From Halorubrum aethiopicum (GTDB lineage: Archaea > Halobacteriota > Halobacteria > Halobacteriales > Haloferacaceae): a DNA stretch of 64,000 nucleotides. Positions 54,482 to 63,606 of the stretch are shown here, piece by piece. The notes below the pieces were generated by a model. That model was not told the origin of the DNA, ran no database searches, and saw only the letters and a list, made by a program, of their open reading frames with translations. The DNA lies in assembly GCF_001542905.1 (NCBI RefSeq), contig NZ_LOAJ01000001.1, positions 1 to 64,000 of the forward strand, read 5' to 3'. Numbering within the stretch: position 1 is the stretch's first letter; every line of letters starts with the position of its first letter. The position numbers were made by a program, and so were the translations under genes.

Positions 54482-55822
54482 ATGGACCGTGACACGGTAA
54501 CACCCGAAGTGACCGAGTTCCCGGGCGAGCGAGCCCAGGAGTGGGTCGACTACCACCACCGATCGGCGGCCCCGAGCACCTACGTCTACGAGTTCGTCTG
54601 GGACCGCACCGCGCCCGCGACGGGTCCCTTCTGTACCGACGTCGACGGCAACGTCCTCATGGACTTCACGAGCCACGTCGCCGCCGCGCCGCTCGGGTAC
54701 AACAACCCGCTCATCACCGAACCGCTCGAGGAGTTCGGCGTGGTCGACCCGACGAAGATCGCGGGCCAGGACTTCTACGTCTCCGACGGCAAGCCGCCGG
54801 GCGAGGCGACGCCCGGCCCCGCCGACCTCATGGACCGGCTCACGGACATCACCTCCCACTACGACATGGACACCGTCTTCCTCTCGAACTCCGGGGCGGA
54901 GGCGGTCGAGAACGCGATCAAGATCTCCTACGACGACGCCGACGGCGCGAAGTACGCGATCACCTTCGAGGGCGCGTTCCACGGTCGGACCCTCGGCGCG
55001 CTGTCTCTCAACCGCTCGAAGTCCGTCTACCGCCGGGACTACCCCGAGATGAGCGGCGTCCACGACGTGCCGTACTGCGACGACCGGACCTGCTCGGCCG
55101 ACACCTGCTCGTGCGGCTTCTTCGCCGGCGGCGAGTCCAAACTGCGCGAGAAGCTCGACCCGAAGTCCGGCCACATCGACCCCGACGAGGTCGCGTACCT
55201 CATCGTGGAGCCGATCCAGGGCGAGGGGGGCTACCGGTTCCCCTCCGAGGCGTTCACCGACGAGATCGCGGACCTCGTCGAGGAGCACGACATCACCCTC
55301 ATCGCCGACGAGATCCAGTCCGGACTCGGCCGCACCGGCGAGATGTGGGGCGCGGACAACTACGCGCTCGAGCCCGACGTGATCACGAGCGCGAAGGGGC
55401 TCCGCGTCGGCGCGACCGTCTCCCGCTCGGACGTGTTCCCCGAGGAGACCGGGAGGATCTCCTCGACGTGGGGTGCCGGCGACGTCGTCGGCGCGCTCCA
55501 GGGGTCGCTCACGATCGACGCCATCCTCGAGGAGGGGCTCATGGAGAACGCGAGCGAGCGCGGTCGACAGTTCCTCGAGGTCATGCGCGACGCCGATCCC
55601 GAGGGCGTCGTGGACGTGCGCGGCAAGGGGCTGATGCTCGCCGTCGAGTTCGACACCACCGACCGCCGCGACGAGGTGGTCGACCGGGCGGTCCGACACG
55701 GGCTTCTTACCCTCGCGTGCGGCCAGAAGGTGATCCGGATCCTCCCACCGATGGACGTCACCGAACGCGAGATCGAACTCGGCTGTGAGCTGTTGACGAC
55801 CGCGATCGAGGACGTCGCCTGA
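54482..55822 (+). CDS. Class III PLP aminotransferase
   Basis: A 446-residue fold-type I aminotransferase of the omega/4-aminobutyrate type. Landmarks: SNSGAEAVENAIKIS, LIADEIQSGLGRTGEMWGA and the pyridoxal-phosphate Lys in TSAKGLRVGA. A Cys-rich insertion (CDDRTCSADTCSCGFF, about 203-218) contains five Cys and could bind metal. It moves the terminal amino group of gamma-aminobutyrate, lysine, ornithine or a similar amine to 2-oxoglutarate; substrate unresolved. A succinate-semialdehyde-type dehydrogenase lies 2.7 kb downstream. Confidence 0.9.
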   Translation: MDRDTVTPEVTEFPGERAQEWVDYHHRSAAPSTYVYEFVWDRTAPATGPFCTDVDGNVLMDFTSHVAAAPLGYNNPLITEPLEEFGVVDPTKIAGQDFYVSDGKPPGEATPGPADLMDRLTDITSHYDMDTVFLSNSGAEAVENAIKISYDDADGAKYAITFEGAFHGRTLGALSLNRSKSVYRRDYPEMSGVHDVPYCDDRTCSADTCSCGFFAGGESKLREKLDPKSGHIDPDEVAYLIVEPIQGEGGYRFPSEAFTDEIADLVEEHDITLIADEIQSGLGRTGEMWGADNYALEPDVITSAKGLRVGATVSRSDVFPEETGRISSTWGAGDVVGALQGSLTIDAILEEGLMENASERGRQFLEVMRDADPEGVVDVRGKGLMLAVEFDTTDRRDEVVDRAVRHGLLTLACGQKVIRILPPMDVTEREIELGCELLTTAIEDVA

Positions 55823-56015
55823 GAGACTCTCCCGCCGCGATCCCGATCTCACCCCGGTCCCCGCCGTTGGTTTCTCGGTCTCGTCGGGGACCGCATCGAG
55901 GCGGAGCGAACGTCGGACGGGCCACCAGTGTCGTGCTCGACCTCCGGAAGCGCGCGACGACGTGACCCCCTATAGGAGGGGATGAGACTAATTGGGGGTG
56001 GACGGACGTCCCGGT

Positions 56016-57404
56016 ATGTCACCACGGCACCGTCCGTCGGAGCAGACGCTCGACCGCGTTGAGACGTTCATCGACGACCGTCTCGTCGACGGGGACGTTC
56101 CCGGAATGAGTCTGGCGATCGTCACCGAGGACGGCCACTGCTACTCGAAGGGGTTCGGGGCTCGCGACCTCTCGGAGAACGCCCCGATGACGTCGGACAC
56201 GCTCTACGGCATCGGGTCCTGTACGAAGTCCGTCACGGCGCTCGGGGTCATGCAACTCGCCGAGCAGGGGGCACTCGACGTCGCCGATCCGGTGACCGAG
56301 TACCTGCCGGTCTACGAGGACGTTCCGGGCGATCCGATCACGGTCCACGATCTGCTGTGTCACGGGTCCGGAATGCCGAGCGACGCGACGGCCGTCGCGC
56401 TCATCACCCGGTACGTCACTGGGAAGTCGTCGACGACTCCACTCAGCAGCGCGGACGACTTCAGGCGTCACGTCGAGAGCTCGGTCGACACGCGCGTGGT
56501 CGACGAGGACGACCCGTTCTACTACTACAACTCCGGATACACCGTGCTTGGCGAGGTGATCGAGGCCGTCTCCGGGACGGGATACCGGGAGTACGTGCGG
56601 GAGAACGTGCTCGACCCGCTTGACATGGACCGGTCCACCTTCGACCGTGAGGCGTTCGACGACACGGACGACGCGATGACGGGCTACCATCGGGACGACG
56701 ACGGGCTGACCGAGGGAGGGTTCCCGCACGACGGGGTCATCGACGCCCCGGGCGGCCTGCTCAGTTCGGTCGACGAGATGGGGCGCTATCTCCGGATGCA
56801 GATGAACGGCGGGGCGCTCGACGGCGAACGGCTGGTCGGCGAGGACGCCGTCTCCACGATGCACGAACCGTACACGACGCGGGAAACCCGTCTGGACGGC
56901 ACCGCAGTGGAGTACGGCTACGGCTGGATGCTCCGGGAGTTCCTCGACGACCGGCTCGTCGAACACGGGGGGACGGTCACCGTCTCGACCGGGTACGTCG
57001 GATTCCTCGAGGAGGCGGGGATCGGCGTCGCCATCGGGGCGAACGCGACCCCCGAAGCACACCCCATGTACGTCGGGCCGGCGGTTCTCGCGATCCTGTC
57101 GGGGAAACGGCCCAGCGCCGTCCCGTTCTTCGCGCTCCGCGAGAAGATCGACCGGATCGCGGGCGTCTACGAGTCACACCGGGGTCTGGTGGAAGCCGAG
57201 GTCGAACCGGCCGGCGGCACCGCGACGCTCTCGATGCTCGATCGGGAGTTCAGCCTCCACCCGACCTCGACCGATCCGGACGATCTGACCTTCGAGACCG
57301 TGACCGCCGCGGGTGCCCGCGAGCCGGTCGAGTTCAGACCCACCGGCGAGGGAGGCGTAGATCTCCGCTTCCAGCGGTGGCGGCTACAGCGGACCGACGC
57401 GTGA
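56016..57404 (+). CDS. Serine beta-lactamase-like hydrolase
   Basis: A 462-residue class C-type serine hydrolase. The SxxK motif is SCTK (in YGIGSCTKSVTALG) and the second is YNS (in YYYNSGYTVLGEV); the third motif is HGG (EHGGTVTVSTG). The C-terminal 120 residues form an extra beta domain. Relatives are esterases, peptidases or penicillin-binding-like enzymes; archaea lack murein, so an esterase or peptidase role is likelier. ATG 56016 is chosen over a TTG at 55992. No signal peptide, so cytoplasmic. Confidence 0.87.
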   Translation: MSPRHRPSEQTLDRVETFIDDRLVDGDVPGMSLAIVTEDGHCYSKGFGARDLSENAPMTSDTLYGIGSCTKSVTALGVMQLAEQGALDVADPVTEYLPVYEDVPGDPITVHDLLCHGSGMPSDATAVALITRYVTGKSSTTPLSSADDFRRHVESSVDTRVVDEDDPFYYYNSGYTVLGEVIEAVSGTGYREYVRENVLDPLDMDRSTFDREAFDDTDDAMTGYHRDDDGLTEGGFPHDGVIDAPGGLLSSVDEMGRYLRMQMNGGALDGERLVGEDAVSTMHEPYTTRETRLDGTAVEYGYGWMLREFLDDRLVEHGGTVTVSTGYVGFLEEAGIGVAIGANATPEAHPMYVGPAVLAILSGKRPSAVPFFALREKIDRIAGVYESHRGLVEAEVEPAGGTATLSMLDREFSLHPTSTDPDDLTFETVTAAGAREPVEFRPTGEGGVDLRFQRWRLQRTDA

Positions 57405-57452
57405 CTCGATCCGGACCACCACGGATAAACCGCCCGCCGCCCGACGGGGCGT

Positions 57453-58403
57453 ATGACCGACGCCGACGACGTCGCCGGTTCCGGGCTCGCCGACGGCGAC
57501 GCTCCCTCCCTCCCGGCGGACCGCGAGGCGGTCCGCGACGCGCTCCGCGAGTGGTACGAGGCGGACCACCGCGAGTTCCCCTGGCGGCGGACGGCGGACC
57601 CCTACGAGATCCTCGTCAGCGAGGTGATGAGCCAGCAGACCCAGCTCGACCGGGTCGTCCCCGCGTGGGAGGACTTCCTCGAGCGCTGGCCGACCGCGGC
57701 CGACCTCGCCGCCGCCGACCGGAGCGACGTGGTCGCCTTCTGGTCGGACCACTCGCTCGGCTACAACAACCGCGCGACGTACCTCCACGAGGCGGCGACG
57801 CAGGTCGAGACGGAGTACGGCGGGGCGTTTCCCGACTCCCCGGAGGAGCTTCGGGAACTGATGGGCGTCGGCCCCTACACCGCCAACGCGGTGGCGTCGT
57901 TCGCGTTCAACAACGGCGACGCGGTCGTCGACACCAACGTGAAACGGGTGCTCCACCGCGCCTTCGACGTTCCCGACGACGACGACGCCTTCGAGCGGGT
58001 CGCCTCGGGCCTCATGCCCGACGGCGACTCCCGGCTCTGGAACAACGCGATCATGGAGCTCGGCGGCGTCGCCTGCGGGCAGACGCCGCGCTGTGACGAG
58101 GCCGGCTGCCCGTGGCGCGAGTGGTGTCACGCCTACCGGACCGGCGACTTCACCGCGCCCGACGTGCCCACCCAGCCGAGTTTCGAGGGGAGCCGGCGGC
58201 AGTTCCGGGGGCGGGTCGTCCGGCTCCTCGGCGAGCACGACGAGATGGACCTCGACGCGCTCGGCCACCGGATTCGCGTGGATTACACGCCCGACGGCGA
58301 GCACGGGCGCGAGTGGCTCCGCGGGCTGCTTTCGGACCTCGCCGACGACGGCCTCGTCAGGATCGAGGAACGGGACGATCTGACGGTCGCTCGCCTCCGG
58401 TAG
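57453..58403 (+). CDS. mutY: A/G-specific adenine DNA glycosylase
   Basis: A 316-residue MutY. Catalytic Glu in SEVMSQQTQL, helix-hairpin-helix LMGVGPYTANAVASF and catalytic Asp in AVVDTNVKRV. Iron-sulphur ligands fall in CGQTPRCDEAGCPWREWC, spaced Cys-x5-Cys-x4-Cys-x5-Cys, a shifted spacing compared with the bacterial Cys-x6-Cys-x2-Cys-x5-Cys. It removes adenine mispaired with 8-oxoguanine. GGATAAACC 28 bp upstream is its TATA box. The C-terminal part replaces the usual NUDIX-like domain with a short helical region. Confidence 0.95.
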   Translation: MTDADDVAGSGLADGDAPSLPADREAVRDALREWYEADHREFPWRRTADPYEILVSEVMSQQTQLDRVVPAWEDFLERWPTAADLAAADRSDVVAFWSDHSLGYNNRATYLHEAATQVETEYGGAFPDSPEELRELMGVGPYTANAVASFAFNNGDAVVDTNVKRVLHRAFDVPDDDDAFERVASGLMPDGDSRLWNNAIMELGGVACGQTPRCDEAGCPWREWCHAYRTGDFTAPDVPTQPSFEGSRRQFRGRVVRLLGEHDEMDLDALGHRIRVDYTPDGEHGREWLRGLLSDLADDGLVRIEERDDLTVARLR

Positions 58404-58511
58404 TCCGGTCCGAACGCGCCGAACCGCCTCCGAGGCGTCGAAGACGGACAACGAAGAGAGAAACTATATTCGGTTTCATTGATCTCGGATATCCCGGGTA
58501 TAGAAACCGTA

Positions 58512-58520
58512 TTTAATTAT
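58512..58520 (+). promoter_or_regulatory. TATA box of aldehyde dehydrogenase
   Basis: TTTAATTAT about 55 bp before ATG 58574 suggests a leader of roughly 25-30 nt. The surrounding 58450-58540 stretch is A/T-rich and contains several shorter TATA-like sequences, so the start may vary. Confidence 0.5.
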
Positions 58521-58573
58521 TTCTCATCGATCTCCATGGAAAGGCATAGGTGCGGAGAGCGGGACCTCCGTCC

Positions 58574-59935
58574 ATGGACGTGGTCGATCCCGCGACCGGC
58601 GAGACGGTCGAGACGTACGAGGAGGACGACGCGGCGGACGTCGCGGACGCGCTGGACCGCGCCGAGGCGGCCTTCGACTCCTGGCGCGAGCGCCCCCGAC
58701 GCGACCGCGAGGAGCTGCTCGTCGCCGCGGCCGAGATCCTCCGCGAGCGGAAGTCCGAGTACGCCGAACTCGTGACGCGGGAGATGGGCAAGCCGATCGA
58801 GCAGGCGGAAGGCGAGATCGAGAAGTGCGCGTGGGTGTGTGACCACTACGCCGAGTTCGCGAGCGCCTACCTCGAGGACGAGTACCACCCGAGCCCGCCA
58901 GGATCGGAGGTCAAGACCTCCTACGAGCCGCTCGGACCCGTCCTCGCCGTGATGCCGTGGAACTTCCCGTTCTGGCAGGTCTTCCGCTTCGCCGCGCCCA
59001 ACCTCGTCGCCGGCAACGTCGGCCTGCTGAAACACGCCTCGAACGTCCCCGGCTGCGCGCTCGCCATCGAGGAGGTGCTCCGCGACGCCGGCTTCCCCGA
59101 GGACGCCTTCCAGACGCTCCTCGTCCCCTCGGACCTCGTCGAGGACGCCATCGACGACGACCGGGTGAAGGCGACGACGCTCACGGGCAGCGGCCCCGCC
59201 GGGAGCGCGGTCGCGTCCGCGTCCGGAAAGCGGATCAAGAAGTCCGTCCTCGAGCTCGGCGGCAGCGACCCGTTCGTCGTCCTCGACGACGCCGACCTGG
59301 AGACGACGATCGAGGAGGGCGTCTGGGCGCGCAACCAGAACTCCGGGCAGTCGTGTATCGCCGCGAAACGCTTCGTCGTCCACGACGACGTCTACGACGA
59401 GTTCGTCTCGGGACTCGTCGAGGGGGCCGAAGCGCTGACCGTGGGCGACCCGACCGACCGCGACACCGACGTGGGGCCGCAGGCCAGCGCCGACCTGATG
59501 GCGGAGCTCCACGACCAGGTGGAACGGAGCGTCGAGGCGGGCGCGACCCTCGAGACGGGCGGGGAGCCGCTCGACCGCGACGGAGCGTTCTACCCGCCGA
59601 CGGTGCTGACGGACGTCCCGGACGACGCCCCGGCCGCCAGAGACGAGCTGTTCGGTCCCGTGGCGGCCGTCTTCCGCGTCGACGACGAGGAGGAGGCGAT
59701 CGAGCGGGCCAACGACACCCGGTTCGGGCTCGGCGGGAGCGTCTGGACGACCGACCGGGAGCGCGGCGAGCGGCTCGCTCGCGAGATCGACGCGGGCTGC
59801 GTCTACGTCAACCGCGTCGTCGCCTCCGACCCGCGGGTGCCGTTCGGCGGCGTCGGGGTCTCCGGGTTCGGCCGGGAGCTCTCGGAGGCGGGCATCAAGG
59901 AGTTCGTGAACCGGAAGACCGTCTGGGTACAGTGA
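58574..59935 (+). CDS. NAD(P)-dependent aldehyde dehydrogenase (succinate-semialdehyde type)
   Basis: A 453-residue aldehyde dehydrogenase. Motifs: PWNFPFWQVFRFAAPNLVAGN, catalytic Glu in LELGGSDPFVVLDDAD and catalytic Cys in NSGQSCIAAKRF. The pattern is closest to succinate-semialdehyde dehydrogenases. Together with the class III aminotransferase upstream it could form a 4-aminobutyrate-to-succinate route, though three genes intervene. ATG 58574 (MDVVDPATGETV) matches the family start. Confidence 0.93.
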   Translation: MDVVDPATGETVETYEEDDAADVADALDRAEAAFDSWRERPRRDREELLVAAAEILRERKSEYAELVTREMGKPIEQAEGEIEKCAWVCDHYAEFASAYLEDEYHPSPPGSEVKTSYEPLGPVLAVMPWNFPFWQVFRFAAPNLVAGNVGLLKHASNVPGCALAIEEVLRDAGFPEDAFQTLLVPSDLVEDAIDDDRVKATTLTGSGPAGSAVASASGKRIKKSVLELGGSDPFVVLDDADLETTIEEGVWARNQNSGQSCIAAKRFVVHDDVYDEFVSGLVEGAEALTVGDPTDRDTDVGPQASADLMAELHDQVERSVEAGATLETGGEPLDRDGAFYPPTVLTDVPDDAPAARDELFGPVAAVFRVDDEEEAIERANDTRFGLGGSVWTTDRERGERLAREIDAGCVYVNRVVASDPRVPFGGVGVSGFGRELSEAGIKEFVNRKTVWVQ

Positions 59936-60076
59936 GCCGGCGGGAGACTCCGCGAGGTCGGACCGGGTGGCGGTAGGATCCGCGGGATCGGGCGCGGTAG
60001 CGGACGACCCGGCAGGACCGGTCCGCCGCCGCGCCGGAACCGTCACTCGTTTAGCGTCGGAACCGAACGATCGGGC

Positions 60077-60475
60077 ATGAGCGAGACCCTGGAGTCGGAC
60101 CTCTATCAACGGACGAAGGCGCTCTTAGAGCCCGGCGACATCGACCTCGTCGGCTGTGTCGTCCACACGGAGCTGTCCGGACAGGAGGACCTCGAGATGC
60201 ACGAGCTCACCGTCGACGCCAACGAGGTCATCGCCGACCACGCCGGGAAGGGCGAGACGTACATCGAGGCGGGCAACGACGACACCGACTTCTCCTCGAA
60301 CCAGTTCCAGGGGCGCACCCTCGACGAGGAGGCGTTCGTCTGGGAGTGTCAACAGCTCCTCCGGGACGGCACCTTCGACGTGGTGTTCTACTACGAGGCC
60401 GGCGTCGACCAGGCGGCGCTCGCCGACGACCTGGCCGACCTCGACGGCGTCGACCGCGTGACGCGGGTCCCCTGA
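60077..60475 (+). CDS. DUF5778-type haloarchaeal protein
   Basis: A 132-residue acidic protein: SETLESDLYQRTKALLEPGDIDLVG and TFDVVFYYEAGVDQAALADDL. Mixed helices and strands, with one Trp-Glu-Cys segment. Family name from memory. It is followed closely (about 50 bp) by the frameshifted hydrolase. Cytoplasmic; role unknown. Confidence 0.72.
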   Translation: MSETLESDLYQRTKALLEPGDIDLVGCVVHTELSGQEDLEMHELTVDANEVIADHAGKGETYIEAGNDDTDFSSNQFQGRTLDEEAFVWECQQLLRDGTFDVVFYYEAGVDQAALADDLADLDGVDRVTRVP

Positions 60476-60522
60476 AGGGGCTCCGACCGCGAGCGACACC
60501 GTTCCATGACCGATACCGTCCC

Positions 60523-61145
60523 ATGACCGACCCCGTTCTGATCCCCGGCGGCCGCGACGTTCGCGCGACCCTGGACACCGCCGCGGGCGACACCCGATCC
60601 GAGGCGGTCGTCGTCGCCTGTCCGCCACATCCCCGCCAGGGTGGCCACCGGGGGACGAGCGCCTCGTCGCCGTGGGCGACGCGCTCGCCGACCGCGGGAT
60701 CGACTGCCTCCGGTTCGACTACGGCGCGTACGACGAGGGGTACGGCGAGTGTACCGACGCCGACGCCGCCGTCGGCTGGGCGCTCGACCGCTACGCGCGG
60801 GTCGGGCTATTCGGCTACTCCTTCGGGGGCACCGTCGCGCTCGTCGCCGCCGCGAGCAGACCGGAGCTCGCCGGCGTCTGCGCGCTCACACCGACCGACC
60901 GGCTCGCGCGCGAGATCGACGCCGTCGCCGCCCTCGACGACCTCTCGGCGCGGGACGCGGGCGTCCGGGTCGTGTACGCGACCCGGGACTCGACCGCCGA
61001 CTGGGAACCGGTCGTCGAGCGGGCGCGAGAGCTGGGTCTGGAGGTCGTCGAGCTCGACGCCGACCACTTCCTCGTCGGGCGCGCCGGCGACGCCGCAGAG
61101 CCCGTCGCCGAGGCGTTCGGTCGGTGGCTCCGGGGGGAGGAGTAG
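60523..61145 (+). pseudogene. Alpha/beta hydrolase with single-base frameshift
   Basis: An alpha/beta hydrolase split by a -1 shift. Frame one begins MTDPVLIPGGRDVRATLDTA and reaches the conserved CPPHPRQGGHRG. The rest continues in another frame as GDALADRGIDCLRFDYGAYDEG, with nucleophile GYSFGG and a late His in ELDADHFLVG. The break falls in the G5 run at 60650-60654; one more G restores an unbroken protein of about 207 residues. The intact motifs on both sides suggest a recent mutation or a sequencing error, not long decay. Confidence 0.78.
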
Positions 61146-61170
61146 CTCGGGGTCCCGACCGGAACCCGTC

Positions 61171-61680
61171 TCACCGCAGCCCGTCGATCAGCTCGGCGGC
61201 CATCCGCTCGCCGCGGGCGGGGTCGTACCCCTCCATGCGGAGGTGCGCGAGCGGGGCGACGTACGGGTTCCGCTCCCAGTGTGCCCACACCTCCGTCGAG
61301 CCGTCCGGGGCCGGAAACAGCCGGACGTGGACCTGCCAGTCGCCGGTTATCCCCTCGGGCCGGTGGACGAAGCTGCCGACCTCGTGGACCGTCTCCCCGT
61401 CGCGGTCGTACGCGTGAAAGTACGCGCGGATCAGTTCGGAGAAGCCGCACTCCGGCAGCCGCTCGCGGGTCTCCGCCGGCGTGTGCGGGAGGGTGCCGGC
61501 GTACTCGTCGGGCGGCGGCGGCAGCACCCGGACGTGGTTCGGGACGGCGTCGGGCAGCGACGCGAGCAGCCGCCCGACGCCGAGCCGGAGACGCCAGAAC
61601 CCGAGGCCCCGCCCGAGGAGAAATCCGACGACAGAAAGGATCGGAACGGCCGCGAGGAGCAGCCGTCGTCGCGAGCGCAT
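61171..61680 (-). CDS. Membrane-anchored protein, unknown function
   Basis: A 169-residue protein with an N-terminal helix (RRRLLLAAVPILSVVGFLLG) and an acidic domain probably outside the membrane. The C-terminal half (WQVHVRLFPAPDGSTEVWAHWE and GYDPARGERMAAELIDGLR) resembles small haloarchaeal DUF proteins. ATG 61680 chosen as the residue just before the basic signal-anchor. It lies 5 bp after the TFS gene, so the two are in one transcript. Confidence 0.75.
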   Translation of the reverse strand: MRSRRRLLLAAVPILSVVGFLLGRGLGFWRLRLGVGRLLASLPDAVPNHVRVLPPPPDEYAGTLPHTPAETRERLPECGFSELIRAYFHAYDRDGETVHEVGSFVHRPEGITGDWQVHVRLFPAPDGSTEVWAHWERNPYVAPLAHLRMEGYDPARGERMAAELIDGLR

Positions 61681-61685
61681 CGGAG

Positions 61686-62015
61686 TCAGTTGTAGCCGCG
61701 CCAGCGGCGGCCGCACTCCTTACACTTGAAGAATCGCGTCGGCGGCTCGTCGGCCGCGCCGGTCTGTTTGATCGTGTACCACGCCTCGCCGTGGCCGCAG
61801 GCCTCGCAGACGACGTCGGTGGCGGTGGGCTTGCCCTCGAAGTTCGCGCCCTCCTCCGTCTCGATCACCTCCTCGCCGGTCTGTTCGGTGGTCGACTCGA
61901 ACCGCTCGGCGAGCTCCTCGTCGCGCTCGGTCGTCGCGCCGCAGTCGTCGTTTCGACACACCATCACGCCATCCCGCGAGACCATCATCGAGCCGCAGTC
62001 GTCACAGAACTGCAT
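61686..62015 (-). CDS. tfs: Transcription factor S (TFS)
   Basis: A 109-residue archaeal TFS. N-terminal zinc ribbon CDDCGSMMV...CRNDDCGA, C-terminal ribbon CEACGH...CKECGRRW with the catalytic acid pair in QTGAADEPPTRFFKC. It rescues stalled RNA polymerase by stimulating RNA cleavage. ATG 62015 (MQFCDDCGS) is the family start. Part of a minus-strand operon of zinc-site proteins. Confidence 0.94.
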   Translation of the reverse strand: MQFCDDCGSMMVSRDGVMVCRNDDCGATTERDEELAERFESTTEQTGEEVIETEEGANFEGKPTATDVVCEACGHGEAWYTIKQTGAADEPPTRFFKCKECGRRWRGYN

Positions 62016-62074
62016 CTCCTCGCGGTAGGGACCGAGCGCCCTTATGCTCCCCGTTGATCGCGGCCGCTCGCGGG

Positions 62075-62602
62075 TCACTCGTCGAGCCGCCCGTGTCGGT
62101 CGAACCGGGGGCCGTCGTCGGTCACCATCGGGCAGTCGCGGACGCGGAACTCCTCGAAGCCGACCGCCTCGAGTATCGAGGCGTCCTCGTGGGTACAGGC
62201 GGTCTCCGGCGGATCCGCGAAGTGCGGACAGCGGTGGCAGTACGTCCGCTTGTCGACGACGTGGTCGGTCGACTCGCGCGGGTCACTCTCCGGAAACGTC
62301 GCGTCCGCGAGGTCGTCCGGGTCCTCCTCCAGCGCGTCCCAGACCCCGTCGACGTCGACCTCGTCGACCTCCATCCGCTCGAATGGATCGCCGCCGGCGT
62401 CCGGAGACCCCGTCTCGTCGTCGAGTTCCGCGAAGGGATCCGCGTCGGGGTCGTCGTCGATCTCATCGAACGGGTCGTCGCGCGCGCCCCCGATCCCATC
62501 GAACGGGTCGCTCGCGCCCTCATCCCCGTCGAGCGGGTCGGCCTCGTCGTCGTCCGGTCGGTCGATCCGGTCCTCAGAGCGGTCGGGCGGGCCGTCGCTC
62601 AT
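62075..62602 (-). CDS. Acidic protein with Cys-rich C-terminal domain
   Basis: A 175-residue protein. Residues 1-100 are low-complexity Asp/Pro/Phe repeats (DPFDGI, DPFDEI, DPFAEL, DPFERM). The C-terminal part has four Cys and His residues (CHRCPHF, ACTHEDAS, DCPMV) arranged like a small zinc or iron-sulphur module. It starts inside the end of the coiled-coil gene (4-bp overlap). Conserved haloarchaeal, function unknown. Confidence 0.78.
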   Translation of the reverse strand: MSDGPPDRSEDRIDRPDDDEADPLDGDEGASDPFDGIGGARDDPFDEIDDDPDADPFAELDDETGSPDAGGDPFERMEVDEVDVDGVWDALEEDPDDLADATFPESDPRESTDHVVDKRTYCHRCPHFADPPETACTHEDASILEAVGFEEFRVRDCPMVTDDGPRFDRHGRLDE

Positions 62603-63534
62603 CGTCCGCCCCGACCGCTCTCGTCCGTCGTCCCGTCGGCGCGATCCGTCGTCCCCCCGCTCGCCCGGTCCCCGTCGTCCGCGTTCGAAGCCACGTCGCC
62701 CTCGAGCGCGGGTCTGTCGTCGACGGTCAGCGTCGAGCGCCGGTAGAACCGCTCCGCGGGGTCGAGGTCGTCGAACGGCGACTCACAGTAGGGACACTCC
62801 GGGGTCGAGAGGAGCGAGAGACGAACGGTGTTCTCACAGCCGCCGCAGTCGGCCTTTTTCACCCCGTGTCGGTTCGCCGTCCGGAGGATCGCGTCGAGCC
62901 GATCGCGGTCGGCGCGCTCGCGTCGGACCGCACGGATCTCGCGCTGTGCGCGGACGACCGCGCTCGCGACGCGCGAGAGCTTCTCCGAGCGGTCCTCGCC
63001 GGCCGCGGCCAGGTCCTCGATGCGGTCCTCGGCGGCGGCGAGTCGGTCCTCGGTGTCGGCGAGCCGGTCCGCCGTCTCGGAGAGTTCCCCCTCCGCGCTC
63101 GCGACTCGGTCGTCGATCCCGGCGAGGTCGCTCTCGATCGTCGCGGCCGTCTCGTCGAGCCGGGAGAGCGCGTCCTCGAGCGATCCGACGCGCGCCTCCA
63201 CGCCGTCGAGTCGCTCGACGGCGCCGGCCACGTCGGCCGCGACCGCCTCCAGTCGCTCGGCCGTCTCGGGGTGGTCGTGGTCCGTCTCGGCTTTCCCCTC
63301 CAGATCGCGGTAGAGCCGGACGAACCGTTCGCGGAGGTCCTCGACGTCCTCGTCGACCGACGCGCGGAGCGCCTCGATCTCCGACCGAATCTCGGCGAGG
63401 TCCTCCGTGAGATCCGCGGCGGTCGCCACGGCGTGGCCGTCGCTTTCGGGATCCGCGGCGTCCACGCCGTCTCCCCCGCCGGTAGCGCCGTCGACCGCCT
63501 CCTCGACGGTCCCCCCTCCGTCGGAGTCACTCAT
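62599..63534 (-). CDS. Coiled-coil protein with zinc ribbon
   Basis: A 311-residue protein. Residues 40-200 form a long heptad-rich coiled coil (LTEDLAEIRSEIEALRASVDED and many Glu/Asp/Ala repeats). A zinc ribbon follows (KKADCGGCENTV and TPECPYCESPFDDLDP, about 220-255), then an acidic Ser/Gly/Thr tail. ATG 63534 is preferred over 63576. It is coupled by a 4-bp overlap to the acidic Cys-rich protein. Possibly structural or DNA/RNA-binding; unknown. Confidence 0.82.
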   Translation of the reverse strand: MSDSDGGGTVEEAVDGATGGGDGVDAADPESDGHAVATAADLTEDLAEIRSEIEALRASVDEDVEDLRERFVRLYRDLEGKAETDHDHPETAERLEAVAADVAGAVERLDGVEARVGSLEDALSRLDETAATIESDLAGIDDRVASAEGELSETADRLADTEDRLAAAEDRIEDLAAAGEDRSEKLSRVASAVVRAQREIRAVRRERADRDRLDAILRTANRHGVKKADCGGCENTVRLSLLSTPECPYCESPFDDLDPAERFYRRSTLTVDDRPALEGDVASNADDGDRASGGTTDRADGTTDESGRGGR

Positions 63535-63606
63535 CGCGGTACCCCTGCATCTACGCCACGTTCGACGGCGAGACATAAGTAACCTGCCGCGTGGTTCTCC
63601 GGATCG

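Noticed and set aside
60640-60672. Programmed frameshifting in the hydrolase
   Set aside because: No slippery heptamer or downstream pseudoknot is evident and the break is at a simple G run; error or mutation is simpler.
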